Assembly: GCA_034766995.1 (NCBI GenBank)
Contig: CM068321.1
Coordinates: 9,951,526 to 10,015,525, forward strand
Reading direction: 5' to 3'
Source of the DNA: Acanthacorydalis orientalis
Taxonomy: Eukaryota; Arthropoda; Insecta; Megaloptera; Corydalidae
DNA: 64,000 bases
Under the pieces are notes generated by a model. That model worked only from the letters and a program-made list of their open reading frames with translations. It was not told the origin of the DNA and ran no database searches. Positions 40,251-52,999 of the stretch are shown in pieces. Positions within the stretch are counted from its first letter, which is position 1, and every line of letters begins with the position of its first letter. Both the position numbers and the translations under genes were made by a program.

Positions 40251-40651
40251 TTTGGTCGGATGCATTTAAATGTTATTTGTAAATTGAAACCACGTCGCAT
40301 GTAGGAGTGTATAAATATAAATACAACACAATGTTATAAGTAAGAACAGATGTCAGTTCGTTTGATTGTGCTTTGAATCGTATCTGTCTGGAATAATTCC
40401 ATCGATTATACTGTATTAAATAAATATTGTGGGTATGCGTACGTCTATCACAACAATTTGGTATATATTTAAGTCATAAAGACTAATCGAGACTTGAATT
40501 CTGTTATATGATATATATAGTTCACCCACCCATTTTGCAATGTATCGAAAATATCTTAGATTAATTTTGGGACACTTGAATAGAATTAATTATATAAGAA
40601 ACAAGAGGGTTGGTTTATAATAATAACATTTTTTATAAATTTTACAAATTA

Positions 40652-41744
40652 TTAGGTTGGTGCAAAAATAATTACGGTTTTTATTTTTTTATCTTTAGTA
40701 CCGGTTTTTCTAGTTACTTTTATCTTTTCTTATAGTCACGTGTGTACATCATTATAAACAATAAAATAAGCACTACTGATTTCAGGTTATGTCTATTGTT
40801 TTTATTCTTTAGTATTGTTGAATATAACCTTTTAAATTAGTCATGGAAAATATCAAGTTTGTTTTTGGCGAAGAGTCAATTAGTGAATCTACTGCTTTAA
40901 CACTGGTTCCAAAAATTTCGTGATGGAAACGAAAGCCTTGATGATGAGAAGAGGGTCGTGGATGTACTTCAGCTATAGACAAAATGAATTAAGAACCATT
41001 ATTGATACGGACAGACGTAAAACAACTTGAGAGGTGGTAGAAGAACTAAATGTTGAATGATAATTCAACAGTTGTTCGGAATTTGAGCTTAATTGGAAAA
41101 AAGATTGGATAAATGGAATAAACAATCGAAAAAGTTCATTAGAGGGGCCATACTGAGGAGAAGCACCAAAACAGTTTGAAAATCGAACCTTCATGGAGAA
41201 AAGATTATGGTCCCTGTTTGGTGGTCGACAAGTGGCATCATTCACAACTTCTTAAATCCTGCTGAAACAATAACAGTAGAAAAATATTTTCAGGAAGTTG
41301 AAAAAATGCATGAGAAGTTGCACCGTTTACGGCCAGCATTAGTCAATCGAAGAGGACCAATTCTTCTTCATGACAACGCCCGACCAAACCTCTCACAAAT
41401 GGCTTAAGAAAATTTAAATGAACTGTGTTATGAAACCTTACCTCATCCACCTTATTCTCAGGGCCTGTCTCCGACAGATTATCATATTTTTAAACATTTG
41501 TGTAATTTCCCACGACAGAAGGTTTTCAAAGATCAAAAAATCAGTTCAAAGAGCTTTCGATGAATTCGTTAATTCCAAGACTCCAGAATTCTATCTTGAA
41601 GAAATAAACAAACTAGTTTCTTGTTGGAAGAAATGTGTGCAGGGCAATGCTCTTTATTTTGATTAACAGATATAATTTTTAACTGATATATGCGCCTTTT
41701 ATACTCGATACGTAAGAACTGCCATTATTTTTGCATCAACCTAA
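40652..41744 (+). mobile_element. Mariner (cecropia/Hsmar1-like ITR), internally deleted
   Basis: The left end TTAGGTTGGTGCAAAAATAA follows TA at 40650-40651; the right end is its inverse, ending ATCAACCTAA at 41744 with a decayed target copy. The ITR type is that of Hsmar1/cecropia-lineage mariners. At 1093 bp it is about 190 bp shorter than a full copy. It sits inside a copy of the fold-back repeat described separately. Confidence 0.93.
40843..41666 (+). pseudogene. Hsmar1-like mariner transposase pseudogene, first Asp lost
   Basis: An ATG at 40843 begins a heavily stopped N-terminal region (ESLDDEKR, then an HTH-like EVVEELNV stretch). After NNRKSS the sequence jumps to APKQFENRTF, omitting about 50 residues that in this lineage hold the first catalytic Asp (CDEKW block). 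Downstream, MVPVWWSTSGIIHNFLNP, RRGPILLHDNARP (second Asp), LSPTDYHIFKHL (third Asp) and a C-terminus ending KKCVQGNALYFD are well preserved in shifted frames. Stops and frameshifts make it nonfunctional. Confidence 0.92.
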
Positions 41745-41990
41745 ACTTTTTCACATCATCATAAAAAATTCTAATAAAAAACATTTAATAATAATTATTG
41801 ATTGTTTTTGATTGTACGATTATTGCTATGCGCTTTTTGGTGGCGATGCCCATCTTCAGGGTGTTAAATATATGGAAAAAATTATTTTTTTCTGTATCTC
41901 AGCGATATTTTGTGGTTTGTAAAATGAGTGAAAAATTCATTTGTGAAAATAAATTTAACCACCGTGCCTGTGATTATGATAAGATTTTAT

Positions 41991-43094
41991 AATTGTTATT
42001 TTAAATAATCAGTTACTTTTGTATTTTTTTTCCAAGAAAGGGTTTAAAAGCGTCCTAAAAAATATTTATTATAATTTTTGAGAATCGTATGAACATAAAC
42101 AGACTTTAAAAATTTTTAAAGTACTTTTTGCTTTGAATCTATTAATTAGATTCATGTTAAATATTGGCGGCTTTTGAATAAAATAAGTTTACTAGTCAAC
42201 AATTTATATTTTAGTATGAACAACAAAAGTGGTTTACTTATGCATACTCTATTTTCGATTGGTTTATAAATTTGTCTGTAATCTATTCATTCCGGTACAG
42301 ATTTTCTGCTTGATCCTTAAGATAATATTATACAACGCCGGTCCTTCGACCGGTATCGTATATTGCGAAGTAATGTTCGAGCTGTTGTTGTTTTGTAACA
42401 TAAACACTGAACTATTATGTCCTGAATTTTGTAACCAAATTGATTTTTTTATAAATAGTAATGTTTGTAAATACTAATTTCAATAGAAAAATATTAATAA
42501 TTTTCAAAATAAATAATATTTTTGTGTAATCGAAATATATTTCTAATTTTTAAAAGACGATTTTTACAAAAAAATATTTGAAAACAATCAGAAAATATAA
42601 TTCTTCGAAATACAATTTTTCAAAAGTATACATTTTAATCAGATTTTTGTCGTATTTGCACGTAATTAAGTCGGATAAGATCTTCTCAAGTCAGGTCAGA
42701 TCAATCAGATTAAGCAGCAATGGTTCCAGGTAAACTTTGATTACTCTCCCATATTTTTTTCTAATCGTTAAACCATAAAATTGAGTCGTACTTTTTCTAA
42801 CATTTTAAAAACATTTTTATCGATTTTAATAATATTAAAAAATTCAAATAAGTTATGAATATTTTTTATTTACTTACGATAATTACATAATGCATAATGT
42901 ATGTATGTATATATATATGTGTGTGTGTGTGTGTAATTATGTGATTGAATATATCTTTGAAGTCTGGTCTAATGAAGACTGATCAGGTTTTTACTAATCT
43001 GACCAAATCTAATCAGATTATCTAAAATCAGATTAGATTAGATCAGCTTAGACCAGTTTTGAAAAATTGTTTCAAAGAATTGAATTTTCGAAGA
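41991..43094. other. AT-rich stretch with a repeated ATCAGATTAG motif
   Basis: A perfect stem CCGGTC-CTTC-GACCGG lies near 42341. At about 42980-43060 and 42690 there are clustered AATCAGATTAGA-like words with inverted symmetry. No gene recognised. Confidence 0.45.
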
Positions 43095-43400
43095 ATTTTC
43101 CTGTAATGCAAGTTTTTATCTTTCACAAATGAAATTTTACTCCTTACAAATCGTATATTATTTTTGATCAGAACTGATTATCGATCATTCTGATAACATT
43201 CAAGTTCATAGTGCCCTGATTTTTGAAACTTTTCTGTACTTTAACGCTTTGAAGATGATGCATCGTTTTCGTTTTATGCATAAACCAAAATCAAAGTAAA
43301 CTATTGTTGAAAATATTAACAATTTAACAAGAAAACGTTTTGCGGTGCATGTTCAATGATTCATTAATGAAATTTCAGAGTATGTTCCTAAAATATTTAA
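43095..43400. mobile_element. Fold-back repeat family, copy 8
   Basis: The left arm TTTCACAAATGAAATTTTAC and the inner motif TTTCTGTACTTTAACGCTTT then GAAGATGATGCATCG (43231-43270) match the family; the right arm is decayed (GATTCATTAATGAAATTTC). Confidence 0.6.
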
Positions 43401-44000
43401 TTTAACATTTCAAAAAGTTTTAAGTAAATTTATTATAAATAAAAATTCGCAAAGCAACGTTTGTTCTATTTTATGTATGTTTTATCATAAGTTGTTCTTT
43501 AAAAGCAATGTGTTAATTATATAAAAATATGAACTATAACGACATTGAAATTTGTATGTATACTATCGTAATAATTTAATTGGATTAAAAGTAGATCTTT
43601 CAGTTTTATTTTTAGTCTCAAAAAAAACTAGTTCTGGTTTTAACTGCTAAAAGTATAACAATCTGCTTTTTTCATAGTATTTTTCAATAGTACATTTTCT
43701 TTCAAATCCGTTTTAAATAATTAATTTGAAAATAAATATAGGTATTTATTAAAGCCGAGGCTAAACATTTTTTTTATAAATAATGTCTTACTAAATTATC
43801 GATACTTTAAAAATAATATCATTTTCGGATTTATACTTATGAAGTATTGTCAAGCCAAAAAGAATAGAATTTTTTCATATCTTAAATAAATAATCTTAGT
43901 AAAAAAATGAACATTTAATACTTGTTGGAAATATGTTCTCGTGTTTTGAAATATTTTATGTTTCTGTTTTTGTCACCTACACTTATTAAATGTTTCTGTA
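43401..44000. other. AT-rich noncoding stretch
   Basis: Nothing recognised. Confidence 0.5.
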
Positions 44001-44400
44001 AATACGCCATAATTATATAAATAACAATAAAAAACCGCCATCTCTTAAAAACGAAAAAAACTGCAATACGGCACAAACTCTTAACAAAACAAAGCATAAA
44101 TCTCCAAGACAAAAACCCGTCAGACGGATAAGACCGCCTCCGTACAGGAAATTCGAGAAAAGAAACACGGTGCTGAAGGAGAAGAACATCAAATGAAAGG
44201 ATGTTGCTTGAACCATGCCACTCGAGAGTACGGAGAGAATGGTCGTGGTTACACGCACTGAACGCGGCTGACACCTCTAAACAATGCCCTGTCTTATTGT
44301 TGTCACGCCCCGGGCTCGCTCAACACCCGGGCTATGTAATCCTTTACGTGCGTATCACCACAATGTTAAAACAGCTCCTCTCCTCCATATCTTTCTCAAT
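44001..44400. other. GC-rich island with open frames on both strands
   Basis: GC-richer block with a CCCGGG-CTCGCTCAACA-CCCGGG inverted pair near 44308-44331. The longest frame (minus, to 44274) starts at GTG rather than ATG, and its product has no recognised domain. Confidence 0.3.
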
Positions 44401-44626
44401 TGTGTGCGTATTGTAAACAGTTTTAAGACATCCAAACAGAAAAGAGATTCGTTTTTGATCTATTCTTATTTTTTTCAATACATACGAAAGCTCGTATACT
44501 CGGTTATATCCTTATGTAGTGGATGTGTGTTATTTTAACTAAAAAGGAAAATACAAAGTTCTCCCCGACGTCAGTTATACATAAATGGTTGCTTTTAGAG
44601 CTTAAATCGGTATGGCTGGTGACTAA

Positions 44627-44628
<2 letters not shown>

Positions 44629-44671
<43 letters not shown>
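44629..44671. repeat. (TA)n microsatellite
   Basis: About 21 TA units. Confidence 0.95.
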
Positions 44672-44674
<3 letters not shown>

Positions 44675-44679
44675 CAGAA

Positions 44680-45710
44680 AGTTGTGTAAGCTTATTAAAG
44701 TTTCGTAGGGATAGGACAACGAAACATCTTTTACTACTAAGAGACGTTGAAGAATCAATTTATTATAAAAAAAAGGTTCTTCAGATGTATTTTAATGCTT
44801 TTAAGGATATTTATTCGTTTCGGACAGTCTAAGTATATTTTTTTACTTGTTTTTACACATTTTTATTATTTTAATATTGATTTTAAAAATTTCGATTGAA
44901 ACAATATCAATGATAGTAGATTCAATCGTAGTGGAAAGAAAAAAAATAGTAATTATGTATGTGAAGTATTTAAATGATGACATTGTATTTTTAATCTAGC
45001 TGTGTCGTCCTGTTTTAAACGTGTGTACAAGTGAAGAAATGACGAGTATACTCGACAAACACCGTATATATACAGATGCTGTAAAATTGAATTAAATTGT
45101 AACGAAGTGACATTTGATATTTTTGAAAATTCATTAGTTTTTTGTTGGAATTCATCTTTATGATGAGTATACTCGTCGAACACAGCTTACAGGTTAATAC
45201 GACTTTAGCACAAAATAATAAACTAGATATTGTGTTCGATTTGAATGTTATATATTTTTTAATAATGGAAAAATTTTCGAATTCAATTAAAAAATTATTA
45301 TTTCATAACAGTGATAAACAGAAGTAGGAATTACATATATAATCTAAATACTAAATAAATATGTAAACTAAATATCTAATTCTCAACTTGAAAGAACATG
45401 AATTCATTGCAAGGGATAAGATTTAATGAAATATGTTTTAAAATCATTCAAATTTTTGGAAAAAAGTACTTGTTAACTTTTCAAGGTCTATTTTAATTTT
45501 GTCGTTTTGATATTTCTATATTAATGTGTGCTGTTCCTTTTTAACATTGTTATGGATTAATTAACTGAAAGTTTGTTATAATGTAATCGATTTAAAACCT
45601 TTTTAATTGTGTAATCCTATTATTATTTTTCTACGCTAATTTTTCTCTGTCTACTTTTTTTAATTGTTATATTAGTTTTTGTAGATTAAATCGAGCATTG
45701 TAAAAATATC

Positions 45711-45713
<3 letters not shown>
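44680..45713. other. AT-rich noncoding stretch
   Basis: Nothing recognised. GAGTATACTCG(T/A)CGAACAC-like words at about 45047 and 45165 form an imperfect inverted/direct pair. Confidence 0.4.
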
Positions 45714-45753
<40 letters not shown>

Positions 45754-45757
<4 letters not shown>

Positions 45758-46302
45758 GTTGGTAAGAAAATAATTCCGGTTTTTGTTTTCTGAATTCTAA
45801 CCATAATTTTTTTCAAAGAAACTGTCATTTCATCGTCTTCGTGTTCATATCATCTTAAACTGCATTTTTCAGTCTCTATTTTGGTAACGTCGACTTTGAT
45901 TTTATTACTAATTTTGCTTCAAATTGTACTATTGAATTAAAGATGAAAAAGAAGCAAATAAGATCATTTTTTTGTATGAATTCGGTTGGTAAAGCAACAA
46001 GTTACTAAAAGATGCTTTTGGTATGGGTACTGTTAAGGAACATACGATTAAATGGTGTTTAAAAAAATTTAGTGCTAGGTACGAGAGCCTTGAAGGTGAC
46101 GAAGCTCGCAGGCGTCCTTCTCCTGTTTATAACGACCAACTACAAGCGTTAGTTGAATCAGAACCCCCAACAACAATTCACGAGCTTGCACAAAAGTTAT
46201 GTGTTAATCATCCAACAGTTCTAGACCACTTAAAACAGGCAGGAAAATCAAAAATACTTTACAAATGGGGGCATAAGGTGCAATTATTTTTCTACCAACC
46301 TT

Positions 46303-46303
<1 letters not shown>
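45754..46303 (+). mobile_element. Short mariner derivative (MITE), copy 2, inside a (TA)n array
   Basis: A 550-bp element with ends TTAGGTTGGTAAGAAAATAA and its inverse, and TA flanks at 45752-45753 and 46304-46305. It has the same architecture as the 11.1-kb copy: ITR, 5' UTR, HTH half (open 46023-46300, with GTVKEHTIKWCLKKFSARYE and IHELAQKLCVNHPTVLDHLK), then an abrupt join to the 3' ITR after the KWGH block. It is inserted in a (TA)n microsatellite, which continues on both sides. Confidence 0.93.
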
Positions 46304-46343
<40 letters not shown>

Positions 46344-46787
46344 TATAATGGTATATATATATATATATATATATAATCAGGCATATAATCCGTAAATTAA
46401 CAATAAATAGATGAATTTTTACACTTGAACTTTATCCAATAAGCACTTTTTCTAATTTCAGAAATGACAAAATACTTTTATCAATCTAGTAATTTTCAAA
46501 CTTAATGTTTCGTATTCAAATATCCGAAGAACTTTAATGTCTACAGTTAAAGAGTATTTGTTATTATCTGGTTCATTACCTGTATGTTTCCGACTCATTT
46601 ACACGAATTTTTCTTCGTAATAAAAAAAATGAATTGTATAAACTGCTAATTAAGACAAAGACATCTTAAATACATTTTACAGCATATTTTTATTAGCTAT
46701 GAAGCGCAATCATCGACTACTAACAATACATTATGTTAATGTTACAACATAATTCATTATTTCATGTTAGACGCACACACACACACG

Positions 46788-46840
<53 letters not shown>

Positions 46841-47035
46841 TCTATATTATTTTATTTTTAATACTGTTATTATTCTATAAATAAGTGCTCAGAAATTAAT
46901 TTATATACCACAGTATGTATGCATGTACCTTTTTTATTTGTAATTACATCGTACTTCGTATTTACATCGTAATTACTCTGTAAGCAACGCTCTGTTTTCT
47001 TTGAAAATCTATAAATAAACTGTATATAATTATGC

Positions 47036-47090
<55 letters not shown>

Positions 47091-47150
47091 CGTACGTATA
47101 ATTTTGTTAATGTGACCATTGAAGTAATGGCATTAAGAAATGAAAAATAT
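46304..47150. repeat. Several TA and CA arrays in AT-rich DNA
   Basis: (TA)n continues to 46375 beyond the mariner MITE; (CA)n-(TA)n lies at 46770-46840 and (TA)n at 47037-47086. The DNA between is noncoding. Confidence 0.9.
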
Positions 47151-47199
47151 GAACAAATTACCCTTAATGGGACAACAGAACTTGTACAGAGTTACTTGA

Positions 47200-47700
47200 A
47201 TATCCTGTTACATCCGACATGTCATAAATAACAGCACTCGCACGCCTGTGTACACGTTTGTATCCGTGTATATTTCAAAACGTACATGCGTAGTTTTAAG
47301 CTTCGTTTACTTAAAAACGGAACGACCGACATAAAAAGCATAACGAAGATGAAAAGTGTAACGCTGGAACAGGTAATCAGTCAAAGCCGCGAGTTGATTA
47401 ACGCAAGTGTACTCGACATTAGCGTTTGTAGTACATGTTCTACCGTCAGTGCCAAGTGTAATGGATACAGACGATGATGATGACTGTGACGATGCGACGA
47501 CATACAGTATGACGATGATGTCGAGGAGGCCGTTGTACAGCGAGTTATTTTGACTAAACTGCGCGGACACATGTATTACTGTTATTGTCTTTACAGTTGT
47601 CACATACAAACGCGAGACTCTAAAGAGACGACGCAAGAATACGATTTGGGGTGGAAAATGAGTCAATGTACTCGCTTTGTCGACGTTGAATTTACCTAAG
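47200..47700. other. GC-rich island
   Basis: GC-richer, CpG-containing block. A 63-codon + frame (47286-47477) and antisense frames overlap; none resembles a known protein. Confidence 0.3.
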
Positions 47701-47797
47701 ATTCACATCGTACAGGAACTAGACACGACCACATTGCTATTGTAGCAATAAATCTAACATGAATGTGTAAAGTGTATGTAGACACATTTGTAAACAA

Positions 47798-47799
<2 letters not shown>

Positions 47800-47850
<51 letters not shown>
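47800..47850. repeat. (TA)n microsatellite
   Basis: About 25 TA units followed by a short GT run. Confidence 0.95.
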
Positions 47851-47853
<3 letters not shown>

Positions 47854-48727
47854 TGTGTGTGTGTATAGTCCTTAAAATATATGCATATTTTGTTGAAATA
47901 AGTAACTTGCGAACAAATGTCTTAATACAATTATTACATGTATATTTTCATACAAAATATCGTAACAAAGAAGTATAGTTAAGCATAACACAAATAGTTC
48001 AGTATTTCTAGCAGTTCTATTTGGAGGACAGTAATATAGCTAATTTTATAATTTCTTCGCACGGTTCAAGACCATCAATATCTCTATTATCATTATCAGT
48101 CAATACTACATGAAAATCCATACAGTTTTTTAGTATTTCTAATCTTTTTCATGTTTCAGTTTATAATATTATAATAATAATATATAAAATAATGTTATAA
48201 TATTTTAAACTTACTAACATGTAATTTCGTTTGTTCAAATTATTCACTAATTGAATTAATCCCAGTGTCAAGAATGAAATAAAAAAATAACGTTATAATT
48301 GTGTTGTTGGTCTATAATGGACTAGTTATTAGATTAGTAATCAAAACTCTTTTTCTGTTTACGAATTCGAATCGTGGAATCGTCCTAACATCGTGTGGAA
48401 TCTTCGTCGTACGACGAGTTCTCGAATATAAATATATACAGATTGAATGAAAATAAGTATATTAATGACATATTTATTATGTTTCGGCGTACAAAGTATT
48501 AAATACAGTTTTTTACTACAATGTTAATAATTACATATTAATTTAACATGACTTACATATGACATGTATCTGAAGATGAAACCTTTAATTGTAAATTAAG
48601 TAAAGGGCGCCTTCTAGCAGTGGTGACAGCAGTATATGTTTTTCAAGCTTTATTATTCGTTGTAAATAAACAAAAACCATGCAAATAATACAACAAATGC
48701 AAAATATCTATCAGCTGTCTTCATACC

Positions 48728-48776
48728 TGCGGCGCCTGGAGCGGCCACTCCATTGCTCCATGCCACCGCACGGCCC
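48728..48776 (-). other. GC-rich 49-bp segment: microexon or hAT-like end
   Basis: On the minus strand, ttttaatag precedes GGCCGTGCGGTGGCATGGAG and the segment ends GGCGCCGCAG before GTATGA, the layout of a 49-nt microexon. All three frames are open. However, TAGGGCCGTGCGG also resembles a hAT-type tip, and the same 13-mer recurs at 49051-49063 in the same orientation. Not resolved. Confidence 0.3.
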
Positions 48777-49050
48777 TATTAAAATCAAATCAAAAGAAAT
48801 TTATTGTTAATCATTAAATACATAGAATCTGAATAGAGTTTTAAATGTACTCTACAGAAATAGTGCAGAGTTTGACACCATCTTAGCCGTGAGGCTTTTA
48901 AGATGCAGTTTGACCGAGTTAGGACAGTAGAATAACTAGTGACAGTTATTATATACAACTAACTTAGCTATCTAAATTATTTTAATGTTCTGCAAATTTT
49001 ATTTTATTGTTTTGTCAAGTTCATGGCACCTGAAAAATTTTCAAAATCCG

Positions 49051-49063
49051 ACCGCACGGCCCT
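49051..49063 (-). repeat. Second copy of the 13-mer ACCGCACGGCCCT
   Basis: Identical to 48766-48778 and in direct orientation, 285 bp away, again followed (on the minus strand, before it) by an AG. The shared GC-rich word in AT-rich DNA suggests a duplication or paired transposon tips. Confidence 0.7.
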
Positions 49064-49318
49064 GTATATATATATGTATATAGTAGTAGTGATTATTCTA
49101 TGTCGCTTTTGTGCATTAATCTGAATCAATTTAATTGTTTTTAGAATATAAATCGTGTAATTTTTTTTACACTTTTACTGTATTATCTCTAAATACAAAA
49201 GTAATTGTCTAACTAAATACAGTCTATAATTTATCATAATTTCACAAATTTACTTTTAGAAAAATATCGATTAAAAGGTACATATACTTATAATACACAT
49301 TATCATCTAAAAACGAAG

Positions 49319-49335
49319 TAGGCCTTGCGCCTACA
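49319..49335. repeat. Perfect 6-bp stem hairpin
   Basis: GTAGGC-CTTGC-GCCTAC, a GC-rich hairpin in AT-rich DNA. Confidence 0.7.
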
Positions 49336-49339
49336 TGTT

Positions 49340-49596
49340 CTACTATCACATCGTAGTCGCTCTGAAAGTCGCACGGATGTCACTTTTTGTCCATATTTAA
49401 TCGCGTTTTTTTAAATACAATTTGCAGTGTAATGATTCGAAAACTAATGCAAAGTGTTAATAAAGTATATTTGTGCAGTTTTGTATTGTGTTATGCAAAA
49501 CATTGCGTAGTTTAATGTGTTCCAAAACTGTTATGCTGTGTCCAGTCATTGTGATCTGCTCGTTCGCTTGTGATCCAATATGGCCAGGTCGAAAAG
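49340..49596 (+). other. Candidate promoter / first exon ending in MARSK-
   Basis: A mildly GC-richer segment leads to ATGGCCAGGTCGAAAAG at 49580-49596, immediately followed by the donor-like GTTAGT. This would encode MARSK plus a split codon. Support is only the start context and donor. Confidence 0.2.
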
Positions 49597-49728
49597 GTTA
49601 GTGATTGGATTTTCATTTTTGTAAATTTTTTCTCGGATTTGATTTAATATTGGATTTATACCTTCAGTAAAAATGAAAATATTTATATTTTTTTGTACAA
49701 TTAATACTAAAAAAGTGATTTTTATGAA

Positions 49729-50681
<953 letters not shown>

Positions 50682-51386
50682 TAGTGTTTCTCGACCTTTT
50701 TATGAACGTTAGCCGCTTTGTCCTGCTGGGAAAAAGGTAGTTATTTAAATGTTTTGTTTGTAAATAGAACATGTGTTATAATTTTTTATAATTTATGCAG
50801 AATACAATAATTAAATAAAAAATTATACTTTAAGTATTTCTCAATCAATGTGACCCTTGTGTTTGATAACCAGAAACAAGATTTTTTATATCCGGTTTTA
50901 TTACTGTGAGGGGTAATCGAATATCACTTCTGTCTATTATGCTAAGACGTTTCCGCGTTAAGCTGAGTAAATAATTCACACGCTTGAAACTTGATTCTAC
51001 CAAACACGAAGTAGGAAATGTCATGGAAGGCCACTTGTCTGTTCATTTCACTTCTCTGTTCATTTCACTTGTCTGTTCATTTCACTTGTCTGTTCATTTC
51101 ACTTGTCTGTTCATTTCACTTGTCTGTTCATTTCACTTCTCTGTTCATTTCATTTCTCTGTTCATTTCAATTCTCTGTTCATTTTAATTCTCTGTTTTCT
51201 TTTTTCTTCACTTTTCTGTTTTATTTTTCCAGTTCTCAGTCACTTCTCTGTTTTTTTCATTTCTCACTTCTCTCTATGCTCCCTTAATCTCGTGCCGTGC
51301 CCCTCTGTTACGTGACTTTCATCTGTGCCCCCTGGAATATCCTGGGGCACTCTGTGGGCCATATGGCCCCAAGTTGAGAACCCCTG
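50682..51386. mobile_element. hAT-like MITE carrying a minisatellite
   Basis: The left end TAGTGTTTCTCGACCTTT and the reversed right end CAGGGGTTCTCAACTTGGGG are the classic hAT-type inverted ends. Flanks CACTAGAG (50674-50681) and CATTAGAT (51387-51394) match at 6 of 8, a decayed 8-bp duplication. The element is 705 bp. Its right half contains a 17-bp tandem repeat. No transposase frame was recognised. Confidence 0.8.
51034..51197 (+). repeat. 17-bp minisatellite, about 9.6 copies
   Basis: The unit is CTTGTCTGTTCATTTCA. The centre units are identical; outer units vary at the G of TTGTC (to TTCTC) and near the end. Because 17 is not divisible by 3, one 51-bp super-period yields the same Ser-Val-His-Phe / Cys-Leu-Phe-Ile-Ser pattern in all three + frames. 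This explains the three overlapping open frames here, none of which is a gene. Confidence 0.95.
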
Positions 51387-51879
51387 CATTAGATTATTCC
51401 GCGCATACGTGACGCACTTGTCAAAAGTATTTGGCACCGAAAGGGTTAACGAGTAAAATTAATTTAAAATATTGTACTTGAATCTCTCCTCCCATACATT
51501 TCTTGGATATTTTCTGATATCTTTATTACATCTTTTCATTAATCAATACACAAAATGGCATGTTTTTTTTAAGTTTCATTGTAATATTTATCATACGTTG
51601 CATGTTATGTTTTATTACAAATACCTATTTTCAGTTACGCTATATTTTTAATCACCGTTTTTATTAGTCGCTGTTTTTTATTTTTATTTTTTTTTCAAGC
51701 AAGTAAGATTTATTTTAATGTTTATGTACGTTCTATCAACGATTTTTAATAATTATTTTTATAAATTCGTGTGCATGTAAATACATACATGTTTATGTAT
51801 GCATGTTATCCAGAAGTGGTTGCAGAGAAGTAACTAAAGTAATTAGCCTTCTAGAATTTTTACAATAATTAGGATATAA

Positions 51880-52262
51880 ATGAATGTCACCTCAGATAAA
51901 TTCCTTTTCACAAATTTTTTTTTTTACTCATCTCATGATTATGTTTTATATATCTTATGGTTATTGATTATTTCCTGAACATATTTCAATGGCAATGCCA
52001 CCATTCCCTGAACGTTAAAATACAGAAAAACACACATAACTCTCGTACATTAATCAGATTTTTTTGTATTTTATTGCTCAGAGGATGACGTTATCGACAT
52101 AGAAATAGGCAGAAAAAATCAAAACGAATCAATAATCGATTATTCAATGTATGGTTATTCAATATTTTTGGCCAGATTTTTTTTATGATTTATAAGGAGA
52201 GTGAAAAGTTAATTTGTGGAAGTAAAATATGTAACTGGAGGTTTTTCTAGTAATTTATAAAC
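51880..52262. mobile_element. Fold-back repeat family, copy 9
   Basis: The inner inverted pair is ATGGCAATGCCACCATTCCC and TGAACGTTAAAATACAGAAA against TTTTGTATTTTATTGCTCAG and AGGATGACGTTATCGACAT. Outer arms: CCTTTTCACAAATTTTTTTT on the left and GAAAAGTTAATTTGTGGAAG on the right. Noncoding. Confidence 0.7.
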
Positions 52263-52278
52263 TTTCTTATAAGTTCTA

Positions 52279-52320
52279 ATATATATATATATAGATATAC
52301 ATATATATATATATATATGC

Positions 52321-52366
<46 letters not shown>
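52279..52366. repeat. (TA)n array with interruptions
   Basis: About 88 bp of TA with GATATAC and TGCATATAC interruptions. Confidence 0.95.
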
Positions 52367-52368
<2 letters not shown>

Positions 52369-52999
52369 TAAATAAAATTTACATGCCTAATGCGATTCAT
52401 GTGGACTAGATTATGAGAAAATAGATGAGTTTATATATTTCTTAAACTTAACACTCATTAACGCTCTTTCTAAATTTTTATCGTGGATCAATTCTTGTTA
52501 TTCATCTAAATATATGAAAGTAATATATGTATTAAGTTAATAAGTCTCATATTGTGTATTAATCTGCGATTTCAAGTATAAAAATCACTTTTCAGCCTTA
52601 AAATTGTGACAGGATCGTTAAAAATGGCAGCAGTAGTATTAAAATAATAAATTAAAACGATGCGTTATGGAAAAAAAATTGTCAAATAGAGCAAGTTTTA
52701 TTTTTTTTCTAAAAAAAAACACACAATATGTTAATGAATAACTGTTAGTTTCAAAATGGACCAAAAGTGAATTCATACCAAAGTATTTTAATGAAAGTTT
52801 TAATTACAGTCAACTGGAATAATCGGAATAGAAAATTAAATCGTTTAACAATGACGTATTGTTCGTTTTTCTGTACATGTTGCTTGTAGGTTTGTTTTTT
52901 TTTATTATCCGGAGATCAAAAATAAATCCGTATCGATGACAATAATTACCGTCAATAAATATTTCAAATCTGTACGCGTACTAAATCATTTTCGGCGGG

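Larger units (their letters stand above)
40595..41990. mobile_element. Fold-back repeat family, copy 7, split by mariner
   Basis: The right part (41745-41990) has the inner motif GGCGATGCCCATCTTCAGGG and the outer arm GAAAAATTCATTTGTGAAAA then TTTAACCACCGTGCC. The left arm resumes on the other side of the mariner insertion (about 40610-40651, TTTTATAAATTTTACAAATT). Edges are approximate. The mariner at 40652-41744 is therefore younger than this copy. Confidence 0.6.

Noticed and set aside
40652..40661. TTAGG telomere-like words
   Set aside because: The TTAGG words are single mariner ITR tips (TTAGGTTGG), not tandem telomeric arrays.
51034..51197. CRISPR-like tandem repeat
   Set aside because: Units are directly adjacent without spacers, in a eukaryotic MITE; it is a minisatellite.
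50984..51315. Three overlapping + strand open frames with SVHF/CLFIS repeats
   Set aside because: The 17-bp minisatellite reads the same in three frames; not a gene.
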